A DNA stretch of 33,355 nt from the NCBI GenBank assembly GCA_028864885.1, contig JAGWLR010000035.1, positions 1-33,355 of the forward strand, given 5' to 3'. A model generated the notes under the pieces. It was not told the DNA's origin. It did not search any database and was given only the letters and a program-made list of their open reading frames with translations. The translations under genes were made by a program, and so were the position numbers. The stretch is from Burkholderiales bacterium. GTDB taxonomy: Bacteria > Pseudomonadota > Gammaproteobacteria > Burkholderiales > Burkholderiaceae_C. Within the stretch, counting starts at the first letter, position 1; each line of letters begins with the position of its first letter. Shown here piece after piece: positions 25,382-31,753 of this stretch.

Positions 25382-26536
25382 TCACTTCGCCTTCTTGGGC
25401 AGCGTGCCCTCAAGCTTGCAGATGATGCCCAGCATGATTTCGTCGGCACCACCACCGATCGAAACCAGTCGGCCATCACGGTAGGCACGAGAAATCGGGT
25501 TGTCCCAGGTGAAGCCCATGCCCCCCCAGTACTGCAGGCAGGCATCGGCCGTTTCACGGATCAGGCGGCCGCACTTGAGCTTGGCCATCGAGGCCAATCG
25601 GGTCACGTCCTTGCCACCCACGTACTCTTCCACGGCGCGATAGACCAGCGAGCGCAGCGATTCCACCTCAGTGCGCAACTCAGCCATGCGGAAGTGGATG
25701 ACCTGGTTGTTGATCAAAGGCTGACCGAAGGTGTGACGCTCGCGGGTGTACTCAATGGTCTGATCAATCAGGCGATCGAGCATCTTCAAGGAATTGGCTG
25801 CCCCATACAGGCGCTCTTCCTGGAACTGCAGCATCTGCATCATGAAGCCCATGCCTTCGGATCCGATCAAATTGCGCTTGGGCACCCGAACGTTGTCGAA
25901 AAACAGCTGCGCGGTGTCTGACGAGTTCATCCCGATCTTCTTGATTTTTTGGCGCGTGATGCCCTTGGCATCCATCGGCACGATGATCAGAGACTTGTTC
26001 GAATGAACCGGGCCATCGGATGTGTTGGCCAGCAAGCAGCACCAGTCGGCTTGCATGCCGTTGGTGATCCACATCTTCGAGCCGTTGATCACGTAGTCAT
26101 CGCCATCGCTGCGAGCAGAGGTCTTCAGGGCCGCCACGTCCGAACCGCCCCCCACTTCGCTGACGCCAATGCAGCCAACCATGTCGCCCGCAATCGCCGG
26201 AGCCAGATACTCTTTGCGCAGAGCATCCGAGCCAAAACGAGCCAGGGCCGGTGTGCACATGTCTGTCTGTACCCCGATGGCCATGGGCACGCCGCCACAA
26301 TCTGCGGCACCCAGCGCTTCCGACACCACCATGGAGTACGAAAAATCAAGCCCCAAGCCGCCGTATTCGGTGGGGTACTTCACGCCCAGCAGCCCCAGGT
26401 TGGCCATCTTCTTGAAGACCTCGTGCGCCGGGAAAATCTCGGCAGCCTCCCACTCGTTGATGTAAGGGTTGAGTTCGTTCTCAACAAAGCGCTTGACGGT
26501 TTCAGCAAGAGCCAGATGTTCAGGGGTGAATTGCAT
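25382..26536 (-). CDS. Acyl-CoA dehydrogenase, citronellyl-CoA dehydrogenase (AtuD)-like
   Basis: 384 residues, a complete ACAD: N-terminal helices, FAD/substrate beta domain with GCIGVSEVGGGSDVAALKT and KMWITNG, C-terminal helices with RHTFGQPL and the YWGGMGF segment. No Glu follows YWGGMGF, so the catalytic base should be the Glu in helix G (QFQEERL region), as in isovaleryl-CoA dehydrogenase. Stretches such as VPMAIGVQTDMCTPALARFG and RLASMAKLKCGRL recall AtuD to me (memory, not a search). It should introduce the 2,3-double bond of a branched acyl-CoA and pass electrons to ETF, hence ETF-QO. Start ATG at 26536, AGGAG 7 nt upstream; 41 bp after the carboxylase beta gene. Confidence 0.92.
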   Translation of the reverse strand: MQFTPEHLALAETVKRFVENELNPYINEWEAAEIFPAHEVFKKMANLGLLGVKYPTEYGGLGLDFSYSMVVSEALGAADCGGVPMAIGVQTDMCTPALARFGSDALRKEYLAPAIAGDMVGCIGVSEVGGGSDVAALKTSARSDGDDYVINGSKMWITNGMQADWCCLLANTSDGPVHSNKSLIIVPMDAKGITRQKIKKIGMNSSDTAQLFFDNVRVPKRNLIGSEGMGFMMQMLQFQEERLYGAANSLKMLDRLIDQTIEYTRERHTFGQPLINNQVIHFRMAELRTEVESLRSLVYRAVEEYVGGKDVTRLASMAKLKCGRLIRETADACLQYWGGMGFTWDNPISRAYRDGRLVSIGGGADEIMLGIICKLEGTLPKKAK

Positions 26537-26577
26537 GGTTGTCTCCTCGATCGAGATTCGTGAATGGCGTGCCGCGT

Positions 26578-28188
26578 TTACATGCGGGCCACGCCGAAAG
26601 CGTTGGGGTGTAGCGTGCGTTGATCGGCTTCGACAGCCATGTCCAGACACATGGCCAGCACGCGGCGGGTGTCTCTGGGGTCGATGATTCCGTCATCCCA
26701 CAGTCGAGCGGTGCCAAACAGCACGTTCGATTCGGCGTCGAGGCGCTTGCGGATCTCGGCCGACATGCCTTCCAGCATGGCGTCATTCACCGGCATCCCT
26801 GCGCGTTCCATCTTGCCGCGGGTCACGATTTCCATCACCTTGGCCGCCTGGGCGCCACCCATCACGGCGGTGCGAGCCGAAGGCCAGGAGAAAATGAAGC
26901 GCGGATCGAACCCGCGGCCGCACATCCCATAGTTGCCTGCACCAAACGAACCATTGAGCACCACGGTGAACTTGGGCACACGCGCATTGGCCACGGCCTG
27001 GATCATCTTGGACCCATGTTTGATGGCGCCGCCCTTTTCCGCAGCGGACCCCACCATGTAGCCTGTCGTGTTTTGCAGGAAGACCAAGGGCGTCCCGCTT
27101 TGATCGCACAACTGGATGAACTGCGCAGCCTTGACCGAACCATTCGGCTGAATGGGCCCGTTGTTGCCCAGGATGCCGACCAGATGACCATTGATGCGAG
27201 CGTGCCCGCACAGCGTTTCAGGCGCGTAGTTGGCCTTGAACTCCAAAAAGTCAGAACCATCGACGATGCGGGCGATCACCTCGCGGGTGTCAAACGGCTC
27301 ACGATCATCCGCAGACACACAGCCCAGCAGCTCTTCTTGCGAATAAAGCGGCGCCCGCGCGTCGCGCTGACCTTGCGTTGATTCCCACTGCAGTTTGTCG
27401 ATCACCTCGCGCGCCATGGCAATCGCGTGCGCATCGTCCTCACACAAATACTCACCCAGGCCGGTCGTCTGGGCGTGCATCTCGGCACCCCCGAGTTCCT
27501 CGTCGGTGGTGTCCTCGCCGATGGCGGCTTTCACCAAGGGGGGGCCGGCCAGATAGATCGACGAACGATCACGCACCAGGATCACGTAGTCAGACAAGCC
27601 GGGCAAATAGGCCCCGCCCGCTGTCGATGAACCGTGAACCACAGCGATCTGCGGCAAGCCTGCAGCAGACAACCGGGCCTGGTTCGCGAAGCTGCGCCCG
27701 CCCTCCACGAAGATCTCGCTTTGGTACATCAGGTTTGCGCCGCCGCTCTCAACCAGATACACCAGCGGCAGCTTGTTTTCTCGCGCGATTTCCTGAGCAC
27801 GCAATCCTTTACGCAAGCCCATGGGCGACACCGTGCCGCCTTTGAGGGAGCTGTCGCTGGCGCTGATCATCACGCGCTTACCAGCCACCACCCCGATGCC
27901 GACGATCGAGCCGCCCCCGAGCACCGAGCGCTTGCCATCGTCATCGTGCATGCCCAGGCCCGCCAGGGTGCTCAGCTCTAGAAACGGCGAATCACGATCC
28001 AGCAAACGTGCCACGCGCTCGCGCGGCAGCAACTGACCGCGCTTTTCAAACTTGTCGCGCTTGCTGGCAGACTCATCCCGAACTTGCTGTTCGAGCGAGC
28101 GCACCTGCGCCAGGCGCTCCGACATCTTGTCCACATTGGCGCGGAACGAATCGGACTTGGTATTCAATGAAGAACGCAATACCGGCAT
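26578..28188 (-). CDS. Acyl-CoA carboxylase beta subunit (carboxyltransferase), AtuC-like
   Basis: 536 residues. The two crotonase-like halves each keep their oxyanion-hole loop: HGSSTAGGAYLPGLSD (185-200) and GSFGAGNYGMCGRGFDP (413-429); LVFLQNTTGYMVG binds the acyl-CoA/biotin pair. It carboxylates the gamma-methyl of a 3-methyl-2-enoyl-CoA in methylcrotonyl- and geranyl-CoA carboxylases. The stretch GGRSFANQARLSAAG (164-177) lacks the bulky aromatic seen in the GRIFYNQA stretch of methylcrotonyl-CoA carboxylases, and GGAEMHAQ replaces the GGADLHC of those enzymes. Both lean to a geranyl-CoA-type enzyme with a larger pocket. Start ATG at 28188 with AAGGA 8 nt upstream, 18 bp after the SDR gene. 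Confidence 0.92.
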   Translation of the reverse strand: MPVLRSSLNTKSDSFRANVDKMSERLAQVRSLEQQVRDESASKRDKFEKRGQLLPRERVARLLDRDSPFLELSTLAGLGMHDDDGKRSVLGGGSIVGIGVVAGKRVMISASDSSLKGGTVSPMGLRKGLRAQEIARENKLPLVYLVESGGANLMYQSEIFVEGGRSFANQARLSAAGLPQIAVVHGSSTAGGAYLPGLSDYVILVRDRSSIYLAGPPLVKAAIGEDTTDEELGGAEMHAQTTGLGEYLCEDDAHAIAMAREVIDKLQWESTQGQRDARAPLYSQEELLGCVSADDREPFDTREVIARIVDGSDFLEFKANYAPETLCGHARINGHLVGILGNNGPIQPNGSVKAAQFIQLCDQSGTPLVFLQNTTGYMVGSAAEKGGAIKHGSKMIQAVANARVPKFTVVLNGSFGAGNYGMCGRGFDPRFIFSWPSARTAVMGGAQAAKVMEIVTRGKMERAGMPVNDAMLEGMSAEIRKRLDAESNVLFGTARLWDDGIIDPRDTRRVLAMCLDMAVEADQRTLHPNAFGVARM

Positions 28189-28206
28189 GAAAATGATCCT
28201 TCAGTG

Positions 28207-29088
28207 TCAGCCTTGCAGCACCTTGGGCAAGGCGGCGCGGTGGAAACCTTCAAAAGCGGGTGATGGCGGGTGATCCATGCTCGGGAACACCGCGCTGTGC
28301 AGCGGAGACCCTCCATCAATGGCCAGGGTCACCCCGGTAATGAACGCCGCCCCCGGACTGAGCAAGAAGCAGATGGCGGAACTCACTTCGGCCTCCAAAC
28401 CCAGGCGACGCATCGGCACCTTGTTCTTGAGGTCATGGATGATCGGCGCCATCGCCGGGCCATACGAATCCATGCCAGAAGAGGCAATCCAACCCGGGGC
28501 CACCGCATTCACACGAACGCCGGCCACAGCCCATTCGAAGGCAGCGGTCTTGGTGAGGTTGACCATCCCCGCCCGAGCTGCACCTGAGTGCCCCATACCC
28601 GGCATGCCATTCCACATGTCAGCGGTCATGTTCACCATGGCACCGCCATGCTTTTGCATCGACTGGTTGAACACTTCGCGGGCCATCAAAAAGCCGCCAG
28701 TGAGGTTATTGGCGACCACGGCATCAAAGCCGCGCTTCGAGATGGCCTGCAAGGGTGAGGGGAACTGCCCTCCAGCGTTATTGACCAGCCCATGGATGCG
28801 CCCATGCTTGGCCACCATCGCCGCCACCGCAGCCTTGACCTGATCCTCGTCGCGGATATCAAAGGCAGCGGTATCGACCTTGCCGCCGTCTTCGGTGATT
28901 TCAGCAGCGACCTTGTCGAGCTTTTCTTGCGTACGCCCAGTCAGGATCACCGTCGCCCCCAACGAGGACAACTCATGGGCCACGCAACGGCCGATGCCGC
29001 TGCCCCCTCCCGTGACGACATGCACTTGCCCTGCAAACAAGCCTGGCGCCAAAACGCTGCTGTACTTCGATTGACCCGAATTGCTCAT
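28207..29088 (-). CDS. SDR-fold protein with altered active site, AtuB-like / dienoyl-CoA reductase-like
   Basis: 293 residues, first gene of the operon. Cofactor loop TGGGSGIG (26-33) and NNAGG (103-107) are intact, so NAD(P) should bind; TGRTQEKL after beta 2 suggests NADP(H). The Tyr-x-x-x-Lys active site is absent: the segment reads GHSGAARAGM, with Ser168 at the Tyr position and Arg172 at the Lys position. This recalls 2,4-dienoyl-CoA reductases, which also lack the Tyr, but those keep Lys. An additional C-terminal tail (about residues 258-293) goes beyond the standard SDR end. The start ATG at 29088 lies about 38 nt after a predicted transcription start. In the Pseudomonas atu cluster the equivalent position is AtuB, also an SDR of uncertain role. 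Confidence 0.9.
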   Translation of the reverse strand: MSNSGQSKYSSVLAPGLFAGQVHVVTGGGSGIGRCVAHELSSLGATVILTGRTQEKLDKVAAEITEDGGKVDTAAFDIRDEDQVKAAVAAMVAKHGRIHGLVNNAGGQFPSPLQAISKRGFDAVVANNLTGGFLMAREVFNQSMQKHGGAMVNMTADMWNGMPGMGHSGAARAGMVNLTKTAAFEWAVAGVRVNAVAPGWIASSGMDSYGPAMAPIIHDLKNKVPMRRLGLEAEVSSAICFLLSPGAAFITGVTLAIDGGSPLHSAVFPSMDHPPSPAFEGFHRAALPKVLQG

Positions 29089-29132
29089 AGCTCAACCGAC
29101 CCGAACGGGTCGCATCATTGATTCGATGAGCT

Positions 29133-29162
29133 ACTGTAGGATTCGTTAACGTTAACGTCAAC
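29133..29162 (-). promoter_or_regulatory. Promoter of the atu-like operon with MerR/LiuR-type operator
   Basis: On the minus strand, -35 TTGACG (29161-29156), a 17-bp spacer and -10 TACAGT (29138-29133). The -35 and spacer are made of three tandem hexamers TTGACG-TTAACG-TTAACG. On either strand, 29144-29157 is a perfect 14-bp palindrome. A palindrome between -35 and -10 is the standard place for MerR-family control, and the sequence recalls LiuR boxes. Confidence 0.7.
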
Positions 29163-29264
29163 CAAATTCCTCTTAGGTTAAACACTTATACAATACGGCA
29201 ACCTGATCTTCTACGCTCGGCGAAACCGCCCTGAGCGAGCGGTTTCAAGGAACACAAGGTTGAG

Positions 29265-29783
29265 ATGAAAATGAACCAGATGCAGCACGCAACGCTGGAC
29301 GCCATCGATCCAGACACGATGGACGACGACTCTGACAACTGGGCTGACGAAATGACCGCCAGCGCCAGCGCGCGCTTGAAAAACAGCGACGAGTTGATTG
29401 GGATTGCCGAGATGTGCGATGCGTTCCAGGTGTCCCCACGCACCCTGCGCTTTTACGAAGAAAAAGGGTTGCTCACCCCCCGGCGCATCAATGGCACACG
29501 GGTCTACTCGCGACAAGACCGCGCCCGCCTCGCCCGCATCCTGCGCGCCAAGGCACTCGGCACCCCCCTGTCAGAGATCAAAAATTACCTCGACATGTAC
29601 GGCCAACATGGTGAGGGTCGCATTCAGCAATTGATCTACGCCATCGAAAAAACCGATGCCGCGATCAAGGAACTCGAAGCCAAACGCGCGCAGATCGACG
29701 CGTCACTGGCCGAAATGCGCCTGATCAACGCCACCAGCCGCAAAGCCCTTGCAAAGAAGCGGGGTGAGGACTTCCAAGACTGA
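29265..29783 (+). CDS. MerR-family transcriptional regulator, LiuR-like
   Basis: 172 residues. A 40-residue acidic N-terminal tail (DPDTMDDDSDNWADE) precedes a MerR winged helix-turn-helix (about 44-112: LIGIAEMCDAFQVSPRTLRFYEEKGLLTP, then RRINGTRVYSRQDRARLARILRAKALG). A coiled dimerisation helix follows (about 118-160). No cysteines suited to metal sensing are seen in the C-terminal part, so an organic effector, probably an acyl-CoA, is expected. LiuR controls branched-chain amino-acid and related acyl-CoA catabolism in proteobacteria. Divergent from the atu-like operon, with the palindromic operator between them, so it very probably regulates that operon and itself. AAGG lies 5 nt before the ATG. 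Confidence 0.9.
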   Translation: MKMNQMQHATLDAIDPDTMDDDSDNWADEMTASASARLKNSDELIGIAEMCDAFQVSPRTLRFYEEKGLLTPRRINGTRVYSRQDRARLARILRAKALGTPLSEIKNYLDMYGQHGEGRIQQLIYAIEKTDAAIKELEAKRAQIDASLAEMRLINATSRKALAKKRGEDFQD

Positions 29784-29793
29784 GCACGAGATA

Positions 29794-29824
29794 ATGGCCT
29801 GACGCCACTCCACCGTCAGGCCAT
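29794..29824. repeat. 11-bp perfect inverted repeat spanning the HiPIP start codon
   Basis: ATGGCCTGACG (29794-29804) and CGTCAGGCCAT (29814-29824) with a 9-base loop. The ATG of the HiPIP gene (29823-29825) and its only SD-like bases (AGG) lie in the right arm. No T-run follows, so it is not a standard terminator. Confidence 0.85.
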
Positions 29825-30140
29825 GCATCGCAAACCACCCCTTTCGCCCATCTCGCGGCGACAACTTCTCGCCCTCGCCTGCCTGTCACCATTGCCGTTG
29901 ACCGCCAGCGCAGACCCCTTGCTGAAGGACTCCGACTCGGAAGCCAAGGCAATGGGATACCACGAGAACGCCTCGACCGTTCAAGCCTCTCGCTACCCAC
30001 AATACAAACCCGGCCAGACCTGCGCCAACTGCTCGCTTTACTCGGGCGCGCCCGATGCCCCATCAGGTGCCTGCTCAGTGTTCATGGACAAAGACGTTGC
30101 GGCAGGCGGATGGTGCACCGTTTGGGAAGCCAAATCCTGA
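29823..30140 (+). CDS. hip: High-potential iron-sulfur protein (HiPIP)
   Basis: 105-residue precursor of a small periplasmic electron carrier with one [4Fe-4S] cluster at high redox potential. The ligands are Cys67, Cys70, Cys84 and Cys98 (CANCSLYSG, GACSVF, GGWCTVW). The N-terminus has a twin-arginine signal (SRRQLLALACLSPLPLTASA, cleavage near residue 30), as expected for a protein exported folded with its cluster. In betaproteobacteria HiPIPs carry electrons between the bc1 complex and an oxidase or reaction centre. The gene starts 40 bp after the merR stop. The ATG is buried in an 11-bp inverted repeat. It may be translated from the merR transcript. Confidence 0.95.
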   Translation: MHRKPPLSPISRRQLLALACLSPLPLTASADPLLKDSDSEAKAMGYHENASTVQASRYPQYKPGQTCANCSLYSGAPDAPSGACSVFMDKDVAAGGWCTVWEAKS

Positions 30141-30261
30141 GTCATCCAAGCTGGCGGCAGCGATCGCTTGGCATCATGGGCGCGCAGATTGCCAACTTTT
30201 GCAGGATCACCGTGTTCAGTGATGCGGATGCTGCGCCCGCACATGAAAATCCAGGCGCACA

Positions 30262-30489
30262 GTGAAGCTGAGACAACGACCGGTTTCAGCCATGGATGCC
30301 GTAGAACTGATCTCTCGAGCAGATCTTGAGATACTCGCCCAACACAGAAACGGAACGCCTTTCCACGGCACACCCCGATGCCGACAGCGACTGCAGCAAA
30401 ACAACCTCGTGTGGTCAAAGGACGGCGGTCAAACTTGGGACATCACTTCCGATGGCGCCATCACCCTGGCTGAAGTAGGGCTGCGCTAG
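30262..30489 (+). CDS. Small hypothetical protein, possible winged-helix fold
   Basis: 75 residues from a GTG, or 65 from an ATG at 30292 (MDAVELISRADLEI). The run of a short helix, HRNGTPFHGTPRCRQRL, then NNLVWSKDGGQTWDITSDGAITLAEVG looks like a helix, a recognition helix and a beta wing; such an L-x-W-x-x-x-x-W-x-I-T-x-x-G ending is common in winged-helix-like proteins. I see no good ribosome site for either start. It is the only coding candidate in the 441 bp between the HiPIP and lipase-like genes (30141-30581). The rest of that gap shows nothing I can name. Function unknown; it could be a chance frame. Confidence 0.5.
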   Translation: MKLRQRPVSAMDAVELISRADLEILAQHRNGTPFHGTPRCRQRLQQNNLVWSKDGGQTWDITSDGAITLAEVGLR

Positions 30490-30581
30490 CCGCACAGCCA
30501 TCGAGTCCCCCCATGGTTAGGGATTGTTGAAGCACCCCGAATAGCCAGACCCTCTCAGTCAGAGCCCAACCGGGAGATGAC

Positions 30582-31547
30582 ATGAGCTTCAGCTGGCTTG
30601 TTGACATTGCCAAGACCTTTCCCGGGCTGCACGCCAGTTGGCAAAAGAGCACCGAAGTTGCCATCCGGCAAGCAGGCAACCGTTGCCTTGACCCGCCAGA
30701 GCCTGCTGCCCCTCAAGCCATTCGCGATGTGGATTACGCGTGGCTTGCTGAGGCCGCATACAGCGCCACCTACTACGCCAGATCAGTCAGACGCCAAACG
30801 GGCCGAGCGCCCAGCACACTGGCTTACACGATCCTGGAGCAAACCGGGTGGACAAGATGGACAGACTTCCCCGACAGGGATCTGCTTTATCGGATTGAGG
30901 ATTCCCATTTGCGGATTGAGGTTTGGGAGCGTGCCACCGCCACCACATCCACCGTTGTCATCACCTTTGGCGGCACCGTCGCGAAAGTGTGGGCCGACTG
31001 GGAAGCCAACCTGCGATGGTTCATTCCCTTCCACCACGATGAATACACCGAGTTAGTTCGAGACCTGGCCCCGGCCTTTGTGGACGCCTACAAAAGGCGG
31101 TTCATGGATCCGCAGTCTCGCATCAACCGCGACACCGCATTGCATGCCACCGGCCACTCTCTGGGCGGCGGCCTGGCGCAGCAATTTGCGTACGCCCTGC
31201 CCGTCGATCCCCTGGTTCCCCGGGTCTCCAGGGTCTTGGCCTTTGACCCCTCACCAGTGACGGGCTTTTTCAGCGTCGCCGCCAAATTGCGGGACTACAA
31301 CACCCAGGGGCTCGACATCGATCGCATCTACGCCCGAGGTGAAGTGCTGGCTATTCTTCGCTCACTGCTCTCGGTCTTCATTCCGCCGAGTCAAATCGAT
31401 CCGGCCATTCGAGGCATCCGGTATCAGTTGACACGCACGCTCGACCCGATATCGGATCACGCGATGCTCAGGTTGGCCAAGCATATCCAGACCGAGTCTG
31501 GCCGCATGCCGATGAGATACGAAGAAATGGTGGCAAGCGCGGCCTGA
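30582..31547 (+). CDS. Class-3-lipase-like alpha/beta hydrolase
   Basis: 321 residues. The nucleophile elbow GHSLGGG places Ser193 in ATGHSLGGGLAQQFAYA; the strand TVVITFGGT (124-132) gives the oxyanion residue; FDPSPVTG (221-228) and SDHAMLRL (291-298, His293) fit the remaining class-3 lipase elements. The catalytic Asp is probably Asp222 or one near 245. There is no signal peptide or lipobox. A first segment of 50 residues is helical and without known motif. GGGAG lies 5 nt before the ATG, and a strong terminator follows. The neighbours (small ORF, tRNA) say nothing about its role. Phospholipase, esterase or secreted effector are all possible; substrate unknown. Confidence 0.85.
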   Translation: MSFSWLVDIAKTFPGLHASWQKSTEVAIRQAGNRCLDPPEPAAPQAIRDVDYAWLAEAAYSATYYARSVRRQTGRAPSTLAYTILEQTGWTRWTDFPDRDLLYRIEDSHLRIEVWERATATTSTVVITFGGTVAKVWADWEANLRWFIPFHHDEYTELVRDLAPAFVDAYKRRFMDPQSRINRDTALHATGHSLGGGLAQQFAYALPVDPLVPRVSRVLAFDPSPVTGFFSVAAKLRDYNTQGLDIDRIYARGEVLAILRSLLSVFIPPSQIDPAIRGIRYQLTRTLDPISDHAMLRLAKHIQTESGRMPMRYEEMVASAA

Positions 31548-31553
31548 AAGAAG

Positions 31554-31585
31554 AAAACCCAAGTGACCGAAATCACTTGGGTTTT
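31554..31585. terminator. Bidirectional Rho-independent terminator
   Basis: AAAACCCAAGTGA-CCGAAA-TCACTTGGGTTTT, a 13-bp perfect stem with A/T ends. It ends the lipase-like gene (+) and the tRNA-Ser transcript (-). Confidence 0.93.
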
Positions 31586-31590
31586 GCATC

Positions 31591-31683
31591 TGGCGGAGAC
31601 GGAGGGATTCGAACCCTCGATGCAGCTCATCACCGCATACTCCCTTAGCAGGGGAGCACCTTCGGCCTCTCGGTCACGTCTCC
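31591..31683 (-). tRNA. tRNA-Ser(GCU)
   Basis: 93 nt on the minus strand including an encoded CCA. Acceptor stem GGAGACG / CGTCTCC, anticodon arm CTCCC-CTGCTAA-GGGAG with anticodon GCT, a long variable arm typical of serine tRNA, and T-arm GAGGGTTCGAATCCCTC. It reads AGC and AGU codons. It is flanked by a promoter 14 bases upstream and a terminator. Confidence 0.97.
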
Positions 31684-31696
31684 AGCTCAAGCGAGC

Positions 31697-31725
31697 ATTA
31701 TAGCCAGGAAACAGCATCCCTATCG
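31697..31725 (-). promoter_or_regulatory. tRNA-Ser promoter
   Basis: Consensus -10 TATAAT on the minus strand at 31702-31697, 14 bases before the tRNA 5' end. The -35 at 17-bp spacing (CGATAG) is weak. The tRNA could also be reached by lysC read-through, as no terminator lies between. Confidence 0.7.
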
Positions 31726-31753
31726 GTTCGCTGTCTCCAAAACAACGCACCGA

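Noticed and set aside
21647-29783. Leucine degradation (liu) operon
   Set aside because: Kept as alternative only: the gene order puts an SDR first and the dehydrogenase after the beta subunit, and HMG-CoA lyase (liuE) is absent. The regulator type does fit liu.
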